Positions 8,011 through 17,805 of a stretch of DNA of 64,000 nucleotides are shown one piece after another. Within the stretch, counting starts at the first letter, position 1; each line of letters begins with the position of its first letter. Position numbers and translations under genes: made by a program. The stretch covers positions 192,359-256,358 of the forward strand of contig CBDFKU010000014.1 of the NCBI GenBank assembly GCA_965248975.1. The letters are read 5' to 3'. This stretch comes from CBDFKU01 sp965248975. GTDB taxonomy: Bacteria > Chloroflexota > Dehalococcoidia > Lucifugimonadales > JAGWBF01. The notes below the pieces were generated by a model that had not been told where the DNA came from, did not search any database, and was given only the letters and a program-made list of their open reading frames with translations.

Positions 8011-8784
8011 CTACTGCTTCCAGTAGCGCTCCTCTTTGATCTTGAATCCAGCGGGGTCCAGCCGGTCCTTCACGTCCTCGATCATGCCGGGGTGCCCGCA
8101 GGCATAAATCAGGGTGTCTTCCGGGGATAGTCCGTGCCGGGCGACGTACTCGTCCACCAGGCTGTTGACCCGGCCGGTGGTGCCCTGCCATCCCCGGTTC
8201 TTCTCGTCCACCGGGCGGCTCACGGTGGGAAGGTACTCTATGGTTTCGGGATGGCTGCGGACCAGCTCTCGGAGCTCGTCGTCGTAGGTGAACTCGTCCT
8301 GATAGCTGGCTCCCTGCAGTACGTGGAATTTATGGCCCTGCTCGCCGTCGTTGAGATAGCTGCGTATGGTGCTGATGAAGGGAGCCACGCCGGTGACGGT
8401 GGCCACCATGAGGTGATGCGGATATTTCCGGTCCATGGTGAAGATGCCCTTGGCGCGAGGCCTGATGCTCATGGTGTCCCCGACCTTCAGGTCCCACATC
8501 AGGGGAGTGAGCACTCCGTCGGGGAGGGGCACCAGCTCCACGAAAATTTCCAGGACCGGCTCGTAAGGCGCCGATGCGATGGAGTAGGCCCTCTCGATCG
8601 AGCCTATGCCCAGGGTGCAATACTGGCCCGGCTTGAAGCCGAACTCGACCCCCGGCCGGAGCTGGATCACCATCAGGTCCTCTGAAACGTCCCGCCGTGC
8701 GACCAACTCCGCCCTGGGCAGCTTGGCGATGACCTCCCTTATTCGCCGGTCCGCCTCCATCAACCGAACATCGCTCCGCTCCAC
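8011..8784 (-). CDS. Ferredoxin--NADP(+) reductase family flavoprotein
   Basis: A 257-residue protein of the Fpr type. The N-terminal beta-barrel binds FAD through the RAYSIAS motif (RxYS) at about residues 85-91. The NAD(P)-binding half has the GVAPF motif and the late YACGHPGMIE motif, and the protein ends in an aromatic-containing tail (YWKQ), as in bacterial FNRs. A GTG start is preceded by GGAGG. It follows the NuoG/molybdopterin-like gene by 37 nt on the same strand. It could therefore move electrons between NAD(P)H, ferredoxin and the NuoEF-like complex. Confidence 0.88.
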   Translation of the reverse strand: MERSDVRLMEADRRIREVIAKLPRAELVARRDVSEDLMVIQLRPGVEFGFKPGQYCTLGIGSIERAYSIASAPYEPVLEIFVELVPLPDGVLTPLMWDLKVGDTMSIRPRAKGIFTMDRKYPHHLMVATVTGVAPFISTIRSYLNDGEQGHKFHVLQGASYQDEFTYDDELRELVRSHPETIEYLPTVSRPVDEKNRGWQGTTGRVNSLVDEYVARHGLSPEDTLIYACGHPGMIEDVKDRLDPAGFKIKEERYWKQ

Positions 8785-8821
8785 CTGCCCTCCTTCGTCT
8801 CTTTAAAGTCGGTCCATGGGC

Positions 8822-11680
8822 TCAGGCCTTCGCGACCTGGGCCGGGGCTATAACCAGGCCGGGCGCCCCGGACATGGGGTCGGGTTCGTCGCCTCCCGTC
8901 AGCTCCTCGGCCAGCTGGCCGAACAGGCGGGTTGAAGAGACCAGACCACTGGCGGCTCCCTCCTTCAGCGAGGCCGTTCCTACGAAGCAGCCGTGAGGGG
9001 TCCTTACCTCCACCCGGTCTCCATCTCCGATGTTCAAGCTGGCAGCGTCCTGCGGGCTGATCTCCACCAGCTCGTCCCTCTCGATTCGGTTGGCGCGGCC
9101 CTTGACGACCTGGATTTCCCGGTGTGACTGGAGCAATACCCGTCCCGGCACGAATAGAAGGGGGTAACCGTCACGGCTGCCGGATGTCACACGGAATTTG
9201 GGAGCCACAAAGCGGGGCCTTCCCTCCGGGAACCCTTCAGCGTACAGCACCGCGGTGCCGCCGTGCCCTTCGTCCGGACAGGGCCACTGCATGCCCCGAT
9301 GCTCCTTCTCCGAGTAGAGCAACTGAATGGGCAGCGGATTTGATGTATCGGGGCGAGCGACCAGGATCGCCTCGCCTTCCAGCCTATTGTGGGACACTCC
9401 GGCGTATATAGGCACCAGCGAGGCGATCTCCTCCATCACCTGGGTCGAGCTATCGAAATCGAAGCCGGCGGCGTTCATCCTGCGGGCGATCTGACAGATG
9501 GACCACCACTCCGGCCTGGCCTCGCTTTTCTTAGGTGCGATTATGGGCCTGAGGAGCTGGATCCGTCGCTCCAGGTTGGTGTAGGTGCCGTCCTTTTCGG
9601 CGAAGGAAGAGCGGGGCAGCACCACGTGGGCCTTGCGGGCTAAGGGGCTGAGGAAATGGTCCTGGACTACCAGGATGTCCAGGATGTCCAGGATGTCCAG
9701 CGGGTCGTGATCGCCGTCTGCGGACCAGTCGGAGAGACGGTCTCCGGACATGCCGGCCCCGTCTCCCACGACCACCATCGCCTTGATCTCCCCCTGTTTC
9801 ACCGAATCCAGGATACCCCGCAGGTCCAGACCGGGTTCGATTGGAACCAGGCTTTCCCAGGCCGTTTCCATGTCCATGCGGGCCTGGGAGTCCTCCATGG
9901 ATCGATATCCGGGGAGCAGGTGGGGCACGCACCCCATGTCCCAGGCGCCCTGCTCATTGGCTCCCTGCCGCAGCGGGTAGAGGCCGGCGGAGGGCCTGCC
10001 CAGGTTGCCGGTGAGAAGGGCCAGGTCGGCCAGCGCCAAGACGCAGTCTCTCTGCTGGCCGACGGGCACGTTGTCCAGGGCGTACAATACGGCCGAGGCT
10101 CCCGAGCCGGCGTAAGTCTGCGCCGCCTCTTCGATCTGGCTCCTCGGCACGCCCGTCTCGCTGGCCACCGTGTCCAGGTCAAGGCCGTTCAGGGCCTGCC
10201 GAAGCTGGGAGGTGTCCTGCTGTAGCTCCTCCAGCCACTCATGATTTTCCAGGCGCCCCTCGACCACGGCCTTGAGCAGCCCGCCCAGCAGCAGGAGCTC
10301 GGTGCCGGGCCGAGGCCTGAGCCACAGGTGAGCGTAGCGAGTAAGTTCCACCTCTCTCGGATCGATGACGATGAGTTGAGCCCCCGCCTTTACCGCCCGT
10401 TTGACGGGCACTGCGGCCACGTTATGCTCTTCGGTGGCGTTGGCGGCAAAGGCGATGATGCAACGGGCATCCTCCAGGTCCCATATGGGGTTGGTGCCGG
10501 CACAGTACCCCAGCGTCTCCGCCAGACCCATCACCAGCTCCGGCCTGGTGTCAGACGCCTGGTCCACGTTGTTGGTCACCATGACGGCGCGGGCGAACTT
10601 CTGGGCGAGGTAGTGCTCTTCGTTGGTACTGTTGGGCGAGGTGAGGATCGCGAACCTGCTGCCCTTGTACGCCGGCAGCTTCAGGGCGATGTAATCCAGG
10701 GCCTCGTCCCAGGTGGCCTCCTCCAGGTCTCCCCCCGCCTCACGGCGTATGAGGGGCGTCTTTAGGCGGTCCTTCCGGTTCACAAAGTCCAGGCCAAACT
10801 TGCCCTTGAAACAGGCCTGGCCCCTGTTGGCGGGGGAGTTGAGCTCGGGAACGGAGCGAATCACCTTTTCGAAACGGTTCACTTCCAGGTTGAGCTGGCA
10901 ACCCACCGGGCAATGAGGGCAGATGGTCTTCTCCACCCGGCTGGCCTTCTCCCACTTGTGGTCGCTCTCCACCAGCGCTCCCACAGGGCAAACGTCGAGG
11001 CAAGCGCCGCAGAACTCGCACCCCGACTCCAGCAGGGATGTGCCGTGGGAGGTACCCACCAGGGCCTGGCCCGCACGCTCGGTGAAGGTGATGGCGTTGT
11101 CGCCCCTGACCTCCTCGCACACCCTGACGCACCTGCCGCATACGATGCACAGGTTGTAGTCCCGGTCGTAGAAGGGGTCTCCGGTCTCGATGGGAATGTC
11201 GCGGTACTTGTAGCTCAGCGGGGATTCCAGCTCCATGTTGAGGAATCGAACGGTGTCCTTGAGCTCACACCGCTCGTTCTTGGGGCAGGTCACGCAGCGG
11301 TCGTTCACCGAAACGTGGCGCAGGCAGACATCCTCGGGCCCGCACAAGTCCACCCGGTGGCAGGTGAGGCAGCCGTGAGGATGCTCGGAGATGAGCATCT
11401 CCATGATGGACCGCCTCAGCTGGTACACGCCATGGCTGTTGTTGTTTACTACCATTCCCTCTTGCACCGGCAAGGTGCACGAGGCGGGGTAGCCCCGACC
11501 TCCTTCGACCTCCACCACGCACATCCTGCACGCGGCAAAGGGCTTCATCCCGGGGTGATAGCACAGATAGGGGACGTACACACCGGCCTCGATGGCTGCT
11601 TCCAGCACCATCTTCCCGGGCCTGGTCTTAACCGCGACCCCGTCTATGGTTATGGTAATCTCGTCGGTGTTTTCGACCAT
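8822..11680 (-). CDS. NuoG/formate dehydrogenase-like Fe-S molybdopterin subunit, catalytic Cys/Sec missing
   Basis: A 952-residue protein. The N-terminus has a [2Fe-2S] ferredoxin domain (CYHPGM, then CRMC), a His-Cys cluster (HPHGCLTCH), and two 4Fe-4S ferredoxin motifs (CIVCGRC and CEFCGAC). The molybdopterin domain then starts with its own cluster (CPHCPVGC). The architecture is that of NAD-linked formate dehydrogenase alpha subunits and NuoG. The segment NNVDQASDTRPELVMGL aligns with the active-site region of FDH but has Arg-Pro where the catalytic Cys/Sec-His pair should be. Formate oxidation is therefore unlikely. The C-terminal MopB domain is present. It is in an operon with nuoE, nuoF and an FNR. 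Likely role: electron transfer in a soluble NADH- or ferredoxin-linked complex. Confidence 0.85.
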   Translation of the reverse strand: MVENTDEITITIDGVAVKTRPGKMVLEAAIEAGVYVPYLCYHPGMKPFAACRMCVVEVEGGRGYPASCTLPVQEGMVVNNNSHGVYQLRRSIMEMLISEHPHGCLTCHRVDLCGPEDVCLRHVSVNDRCVTCPKNERCELKDTVRFLNMELESPLSYKYRDIPIETGDPFYDRDYNLCIVCGRCVRVCEEVRGDNAITFTERAGQALVGTSHGTSLLESGCEFCGACLDVCPVGALVESDHKWEKASRVEKTICPHCPVGCQLNLEVNRFEKVIRSVPELNSPANRGQACFKGKFGLDFVNRKDRLKTPLIRREAGGDLEEATWDEALDYIALKLPAYKGSRFAILTSPNSTNEEHYLAQKFARAVMVTNNVDQASDTRPELVMGLAETLGYCAGTNPIWDLEDARCIIAFAANATEEHNVAAVPVKRAVKAGAQLIVIDPREVELTRYAHLWLRPRPGTELLLLGGLLKAVVEGRLENHEWLEELQQDTSQLRQALNGLDLDTVASETGVPRSQIEEAAQTYAGSGASAVLYALDNVPVGQQRDCVLALADLALLTGNLGRPSAGLYPLRQGANEQGAWDMGCVPHLLPGYRSMEDSQARMDMETAWESLVPIEPGLDLRGILDSVKQGEIKAMVVVGDGAGMSGDRLSDWSADGDHDPLDILDILDILVVQDHFLSPLARKAHVVLPRSSFAEKDGTYTNLERRIQLLRPIIAPKKSEARPEWWSICQIARRMNAAGFDFDSSTQVMEEIASLVPIYAGVSHNRLEGEAILVARPDTSNPLPIQLLYSEKEHRGMQWPCPDEGHGGTAVLYAEGFPEGRPRFVAPKFRVTSGSRDGYPLLFVPGRVLLQSHREIQVVKGRANRIERDELVEISPQDAASLNIGDGDRVEVRTPHGCFVGTASLKEGAASGLVSSTRLFGQLAEELTGGDEPDPMSGAPGLVIAPAQVAKA
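9671..9700. repeat. 9-bp in-frame tandem repeat in the NuoG-like gene
   Basis: Three exact copies of CAGGATGTC (9671-9697) plus a partial fourth encode the repeated tripeptide L-D-I in the molybdopterin subunit. The repeat is in frame and keeps the gene open. It could vary in copy number by slippage. Confidence 0.7.
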
Positions 11681-11788
11681 CTTACCTTCCCGCCCTTTGA
11701 GAGTTACGCGGGTAACATCTTAGTTCAGGTGTTCCCCGGAAGTCCAAACACTTTGCCTGAGAAAGTCATCGTGCCGCGTCTAGATGAT

Positions 11789-13504
11789 CTATCTCCGGGT
11801 GCGACTGGGAGAATGAGTAGCACCCGGACAGTGCCCCGTCGGGCAGCGCTTCTCCACCATGTGGGCCTGGAACTCGTCGCCGAAGTATCTCAGCGAGGAA
11901 GACACCGGGTTGAACCCCAGCTGACCGTGTCCGCATAGCGACCCCGCCTGCATGCTCTGGCCCACCTGACGCATCAGCTCCAGGTCGCCGGGTTCGCTCT
12001 GGAAGCTGCAGATGCGCTCCAGCATCTCCAGCAGGTGCGTCATCCCCAACCGGCAGGGGAAGCACTTGCCGCAGGACTCGAACTGGCAGAAGGCGATGAG
12101 GGCCCGGGTCAGGTCCACGGCGCAGGTGTCTTCGTCCGCGGCGATTATCCCTCCCGACCCCAGGATGGCCCCAGCCTGGGACATCTCCTCGAAGTCCAGG
12201 GGTATCTCCAGCAGGTCGGCGCTGAGCACTCCGCCCAGGGGTCCTCCCGTCTGCAGCAGCTTCAGGGCCTTGCCGTCGGGGACCCCTCCCGCCATCTCGT
12301 GAACCACGTGGTGAAGGGTCATTCCCAGAGGGACCTCCACCATCCCGGTGTACCTCAGGTCGCCGGAGAGGCAGAGGATGGCTGTACCCTTGCTGCGGTT
12401 CTGGCCGATCCCGGAGAACCACTCTCCCCCCTTGTCGATGATCTGGGGGACGTAGGCCAGGGTCTTGACGTTGTTGATGTTGCTGGGCTTGCCGAACAAT
12501 CCCACCTGGGCCGGGAAGGGAGGCCGGAATCGCGGCATGGCCCGGGAGCCTTCGATGGACTCCATCAGGGCGGTCTCCTCACCGGACACGTAGGAGTCTC
12601 CGGTGAGGGAGACTTCGATGTCGAAGCTGAAGTCGGAGCCGAGGATACCCTCGCCCAGAAGGCCAAGCTCACGGGCCTGCAGGATCGCTTGCTGAGTCCG
12701 GTAGATGGGACCCTCATGGCCGTGACGGATGAACACATAGCCATAGCTGGCCCCGGTGGCGTAGCCCGCCAGCACCATTCCTTCCAGCAGGGTATGGGGA
12801 TCGCTCTCCAGGATGCCCTTGTCGTTGAAGGCCCCGGGATCGCCCTCCTCGCAGTTGCAGAGGATGTACTTTACCGGCCCCGGCGACCTGGCGAGGAAGC
12901 TCCACTTGGTCCCGGTGAGGAAGGCGGCGCCGCCACGACCCCGCAGGCCCGACGTGGTCACCTCCTCCAGGATCTGCTCGGGGGTCATTTGCGTGATCGC
13001 CTTGTGCAGGGCGGTGTAGCCACCGTTGGCGATATACTGGAAGATATCGCAGGGGTCCACGGTCCCGGCGTTGCGCAGGGCGATGCGCACCTGGTCCTTC
13101 ATCATAGGGTGCTGAGTCAGGTCCTGGGCGCCGTCGAGACCCTCTTCGCCCAGGTAGCCAATGGACAAGTCGGCGACGGGCCCCCGCCTCACCAGGTGGG
13201 AGTAGACGATGGCGGGCACCTCGCTAGTGTTCACGTTGGCGTAGAACAGCCGGGAGCCGTTGGCCAGGGTAATGTCCACGAGCGGCTCGGCGAAGCACAG
13301 GCCCAGGCAGCCCACCTCGCTCACCACTGCCTCGATGTTGTGGACCTTGAGCTCGTTTTTCAGGGCTTCGATGATCTGGTCGGCGCCGGCCGCCTTGCCG
13401 CAAAGGGCGGTGCCCACCCGTATCCAGGGCACCTTCCCGGACGCGAGGGACTCCCACCGGCGCCCGGCTTCCTCACGTATCTCCTCGAAGCTCTGGGCCA
13501 TCAC
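11789..13504 (-). CDS. nuoF: NADH dehydrogenase NuoF-like subunit with N-terminal thioredoxin-like domain
   Basis: 571 residues. Residues 1-120 or so form a thioredoxin-like [2Fe-2S] domain with CGKAAGA and GCLGLC, as found in HydB- and Fdh-beta-type NuoF proteins. The flavin and NADH site follows: GLRGRGGAAF, then CNCEEGDPGAF. The 4Fe-4S motif ESCGKCFPCR is near residue 480. This is the diaphorase subunit that passes electrons from NAD(P)H to Fe-S clusters. The reading frame is complete. It is 19 nt after nuoE and 108 nt before the NuoG-like gene, so the three are co-transcribed. The extra thioredoxin domain favours a soluble or bifurcating type of complex over canonical complex I. Confidence 0.93.
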   Translation of the reverse strand: MMAQSFEEIREEAGRRWESLASGKVPWIRVGTALCGKAAGADQIIEALKNELKVHNIEAVVSEVGCLGLCFAEPLVDITLANGSRLFYANVNTSEVPAIVYSHLVRRGPVADLSIGYLGEEGLDGAQDLTQHPMMKDQVRIALRNAGTVDPCDIFQYIANGGYTALHKAITQMTPEQILEEVTTSGLRGRGGAAFLTGTKWSFLARSPGPVKYILCNCEEGDPGAFNDKGILESDPHTLLEGMVLAGYATGASYGYVFIRHGHEGPIYRTQQAILQARELGLLGEGILGSDFSFDIEVSLTGDSYVSGEETALMESIEGSRAMPRFRPPFPAQVGLFGKPSNINNVKTLAYVPQIIDKGGEWFSGIGQNRSKGTAILCLSGDLRYTGMVEVPLGMTLHHVVHEMAGGVPDGKALKLLQTGGPLGGVLSADLLEIPLDFEEMSQAGAILGSGGIIAADEDTCAVDLTRALIAFCQFESCGKCFPCRLGMTHLLEMLERICSFQSEPGDLELMRQVGQSMQAGSLCGHGQLGFNPVSSSLRYFGDEFQAHMVEKRCPTGHCPGATHSPSRTRR

Positions 13505-13523
13505 CGTATCCAGCCCCCGTCTC

Positions 13524-14078
13524 TCATTCTATTTCCCGTTTGCCTTGGCTGGAGCGGAAGGAATCGACCGTATGCCTGGCCTTCTCGGGAGAGATCCTGC
13601 CGACAAGCTGGTGGTCCACGCTGATCACAGGTCCCTGGGCGCAGGCACCCAGGCAGGTGTTGAACCGCACCGTTACCGTGCCGTCGGGGCTGTCCCCCTC
13701 GCCTTCCAGGCCCAGGCCGTCCAGCACGGCCTGAATCACTCCCATAGCCCCGAGCACGTGGCAGGACGGTCCCCAGCAGACCTCCACGGTGTGGGCTCCG
13801 GGTGGAGTGAAGCGGAAGTTGGTGTAGAAGGAGGCCACTCCCCATACATCGTTGATGGTGGAGCCTGTGAAATTGGCCGCCTCTTCGATGGCCTCCTCCG
13901 GCAGATATCCCAACTCGTCCTGGATCGCCAGGAGTGAAGAGAGGAGGGTAACGGTGCTCTGCTCTTGCGAGGTGAGCGCCTTGGTGGCTCTTGCCCTGAG
14001 ACCCTCAACGTCGGAGGACAATTTCGCTCCCGCACCGGTTTGTGGGTCCGTCCGTGACCCACCCGGGCCGCCTGCCAC
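13524..14078 (-). CDS. nuoE: NADH dehydrogenase NuoE-like subunit
   Basis: 184 residues with the thioredoxin-like [2Fe-2S] fold: a helical N-terminal half, then the cluster ligands CWGPSCH and CLGACAQGPV. These are the four-cysteine pattern of NuoE/HydC (C-x4-C, then C-x3-C). The first 20 residues are Gly/Ser-rich and poorly conserved, so a later start is possible. It is the first gene of the minus-strand nuoE-nuoF-NuoG-like-FNR operon. A weak promoter lies upstream. No genes for the membrane arm of complex I are found near it. Confidence 0.92.
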   Translation of the reverse strand: MAGGPGGSRTDPQTGAGAKLSSDVEGLRARATKALTSQEQSTVTLLSSLLAIQDELGYLPEEAIEEAANFTGSTINDVWGVASFYTNFRFTPPGAHTVEVCWGPSCHVLGAMGVIQAVLDGLGLEGEGDSPDGTVTVRFNTCLGACAQGPVISVDHQLVGRISPEKARHTVDSFRSSQGKREIE

Positions 14079-14128
14079 TCGCAGCTACCCGGCTCGGGTC
14101 GTGAATTCTGTAACGAAGTGCAGAGCTA

Positions 14129-14158
14129 ATGGTAACACAGCCCCCATGGGGCTTTCAA
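14129..14158 (-). promoter_or_regulatory. Possible promoter of the nuoE operon
   Basis: On the minus strand, TTGAAA (complement of 14153-14158), an 18-nt spacer, then TACCAT (complement of 14129-14134). The spacer contains a small 6-bp hairpin around the centre of AGCCCC/GGGGCT. The -10 box matches only four of six positions. Confidence 0.35.
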
Positions 14159-14204
14159 CACGCGGCAGACATTGGGGCGGCTCACGGTGAGCGGGTATAT
14201 CCGC

Positions 14205-17200
14205 TCACAGACGGTACTCCTCCGCATGGGCGTCACAGAGCCAGAGGTAGTGGCCCTCGGGGGTAAGCACCCTTCCGAGGCCGCCCCACGCCTTCAGCGG
14301 GTCCGTCTCTTCCAGCAGCTGTCGCAGCGCACGCAGGGCTGACCCGGTGGCCCGTTCGTCGCCCGCCTCTCCGGACATCTCCCGCGAGAAGCGGTGCTCC
14401 TCGATTCCCTCCAGATCAGGCAGCACCTTCACCAGCTGGTCCATCAGCTTCAGGTGGTTTGCGATTAGCTGGCCGGTCCCCGGAGCGGCCACGTTAACCG
14501 CGGCGGTCGCGACCGGTGCCGCGTACTTCAGGACCGACACCAACCGCCCCAGGTAGGGAGCCATTGTGACGACCCACTCGGGCGGCTGGGGGAGGTCGTA
14601 GGTCCCACCCTCGGTGGTGGGGTGCCACTCCCCGGGCTGCTCACAGTAAAGGTGTAGCATCTTCTTCTGGCCCGTTAGATTTCGCAGCCACCGGGTTCCC
14701 TTCGCCGGCACCAGGGTGAACACCCGGGGGCAGTGGGATTCTATCTTGGACTGCTCGATGATGAACTGGCGTTGCACCAGGGCGCGTAGTCCCGTCAGCT
14801 CATCTAGGACGGCGTCCCGGCTCCCGGCGACGGCCTCCTTCACATTGATCTCCAACTGGTCCAAGCGGCCCATCACCTCTCCCTGGGTCTCCCAGTGGAG
14901 CCCGTACATGAGCCCCGGCACCGAAACCAACTCCAGGCTTTCCTGACACTGGATCTCCTCCGCCGGGGGGTCCCTCTCCAGGGCGCGCTCCAGGTGGCGG
15001 TAGTCGAAGCGGAAGGGACAATCCTCGCCGTCGTGGCCGGGACAGGGGACGGTGCGCTGGATCGCGTCCCTCAGGCCCTCGAACCTGGCCAGGGTTAGCT
15101 CCAGTCCATCCCGCAGGAGTGCGAAGAAATTGTGGGGGTAGGGGCCTCGGACCGCAAGCTCCAGGTAGCGCTCGTGGGGATAGGACCGGACCAATGCGAG
15201 GTGCTTGGGCTGTTCCGGTTCGTCGCCAAAGAGGGCCCCATAAAACCAGTGCTTACCCGTGGTAAACCGGTGCTGCCGGGCGATGAACCAGGTGGGCACC
15301 CCGGCGGGGATGGTGGTGTTGAGGTCGAACCTCATCGAGATTTCGTTGGTAGTGCCGGGTTCAGGCATGATTCCCTGCCAGGTGCTTTCCAGGTCCACCG
15401 GTGGGTCCTGGGAGAGGCGCTCCACCACTATGCTTATGTCCGGCTGCCGCAGGGTCCGGTAGGACAGGTCGAACCTCTCCATCAGGCGGAGGAAGTGGTC
15501 CTGGAGGCCCCGGTCCAGGTCGCCCCAAACCTTCTCCATGAGGCTGCGTCGGAAGATGCCCAGGGGCTCCTCCAGATCTTCACTGTCCAGGACCCGGTAT
15601 ATGTACTCCGTCACCCACTGGGGGTCCAGCACCACCGTGTCCTTGAGCTCCTCGTCGTCCTGGTAGCAGAGGAGCTCCCCAAGGTTGTGCAGCCATCCGG
15701 CCAGGTATCCGGCATCGTCCCCGTTGACGCCCTCGCCGGCCATGGCCTCCCGCAGACGCAGGGCGGTTGTGTGCTGCTCTGGCATCGCCCGGACTGCGCC
15801 GGCGGCCTTCAGCCAGGCGGCGGGCCAGCGCTCCCCCATGAAGGGCAGCTTGGCCGCTTCACCCCGTATAGCCTCCTTTAGGGTATCGATGCCTTCTCCG
15901 CTCTTGCTGCTCACCTCCCAGTGGCCCACCACCTGGGGGTACCTGCGCTGCAGGTCCTGAAGGGGGACCTGGGCGGGGCGCTCATCGACGTGGGTAGCCA
16001 CAATAAGCACGGGGCAGTCGGGGGCCATCGCCTGGATAGTGTCCAGCCAGTAGTACAGCTTGCCCTGCTCCCAGCCGTAGCGGGCGTTCCAGGCCAGCAG
16101 ATATAAGGACTGCTGGGTCAGGAAAAACTGGTGCGTAGCGTGGTAGACTTCCTGGCCGCCGAAGTCCCAGGAGTTGAGGCGCATTGCGACCCCAACCTCC
16201 GTGGGATGCTCCAGCTCCAGGGGGCCTACTTGGGTGACGTCAGTTGTGCGATCGCCCTGTGAGGTAACGTCGGATATCTCGATTCCCCTGGTGCTGGCAG
16301 CGTTTTCCACGAACTCCTCGCCCCGCAGCACCCGCAGCAGCTGGGTCTTGCCCACGCCCCCCTCGCCCACGAAAAGCAGCTTGGACACCCACTGGCGCTC
16401 CTCACCCCCGGCCCTCCCCCGCAGGTAGGCCAGGATGGCCTTGGTGCCCTGGGCCACTACACCGGCAGGGGGTTCATGGAGCGGGTTTTCGTCAAGGTCT
16501 AGAGTTCGGAGTCCGGTGAGCTGGCCAATCTCCGGGGGAAGGGATGTGAACTGATTACCGTTTAGGACTAGGGATAGTAGCTCGGTGAGCTGGCCTATCT
16601 CTGGGGGAACGGATGCGAGCTGATTGCCATCTAGGTATAGGTATCGGAGTTCGGTGAGCTGACCTATCTCCGGGGGAAGGGATGTGAGCTGATTGCGATT
16701 TAGGGATAGGGATGCGAGGTGGGTGAGAAGGCCAATCTCCGGGGGAAGGGATGTGAGCAGATTCCGCCCGAGGGATAAACTTTGGAGGTTGGTAAGCCGG
16801 AACATCTCTGGGGGGAGAGAGGTGAGCTGATTCTCTCCGAGGGATAAGATTCGGAGCTGGGTAAGCTGGCATATCTCCCGAGGGAGGGACGTGAGCTGAT
16901 ACTGGCTAAGGTATAGGGTCGTGAGGTTGGTAAGCCGGAATATCTCCGGGGGACAGAGGTGCGCTGATTCCCGTAAAGGTATAGGGTCTTGAGGTTGGTG
17001 GACTGGAATATCTCGGGGGAGGAAGAGGTAAATGGGTTCTCGCTATAAAATAAGGTCTGGAGGTTGGTAAGCCGGCCAATTTCCGGGGGGAGGGAGGTGA
17101 GTTGATTCTCCCTTAGGGATAGGGTCTGGAGGTTGGTGAGCCGGCCAATCTCCGGGGGAAGGGAGGTGAGTTGATTCTCGTAAAGGTATAGGGTTTGGAG

Positions 17201-17713
17201 GTTGGTGAGCCGGCCAATCTCTGGGGGAAGGGAGGCGAACTGATTCGTGGCAAGGTCTAGGGATTGGAGGTTGCTGAGCCGGTCAATCTCCTGAGGCAGG
17301 GAGGCGAACCGATTCTTGGCAAGGTCTAGGGACTGGAGGTTGGTGAGCCGGCCAATCTCCTGAGGCAGAGAGGCGAGGTGATTCGCGGCAAGGTTTAAGG
17401 ATTGGAGGTTGGTGAGCCGGCCAATCTCCTGAGGCAGAGAGGCGAGGTGATTCGCGGCAAGGTTTAAGGATTGGAGGTTGGTGAGCTGGCCAATCTCCGG
17501 GGGGAGGGAGGTGAGCTGATTGTCCCTGACGTTTAGAGTCTCGAGGTTGGTGAGCAAGCCTATCTCTTGGGGGAGAGAGGTGAGCCCGCTGCCCGACAGG
17601 TCCAGTTCCGTAACTTGCTCCAGGGCGGCTTTCTCGATGGCCCGGAGCAGCGCCTCGTCGGATATGGGCCTGCGGTTGCCCGGTAACTCATCACCTATTC
17701 CCGGCAGCGTCAT
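14205..17713 (-). CDS. Bacterial Roco protein (LRR-Roc-COR), interrupted by one frameshift
   Basis: Translated from 17713 the protein opens with a short helix, then LRR units of 23 residues with the pattern N-x-L-x-S-L-P-x-E-I. About ten are read before 16948-16952, where a run of five Gs should be six. The LRRs continue in the next frame and end near 16480. A GTPase domain follows: Walker A GEGGVGKTQLL, switch region DFGGQEVYHATHQ and specificity motif THVD, then a COR domain. The C-terminus has no other named domain. Roco proteins in bacteria are GTPases with unknown partners. The full product would be about 1,170 residues. The break is in a homopolymer, so it may be an assembly error. Alternatively the gene is phase-variable or decaying. 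Confidence 0.88.
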
Positions 17714-17805
17714 GGCTTTCGTCCTCGAAATTATGTTCGGTGGCTATGTCGCTCCCGCCTCACCCCTTCATTCTAGTACCCATGTCGCATATGTCAAAGA
17801 CTGCG

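Noticed and set aside
8822..11680. Selenocysteine in the formate dehydrogenase-like subunit
   Set aside because: The frame has no in-frame TGA; the active-site position reads Arg-Pro.
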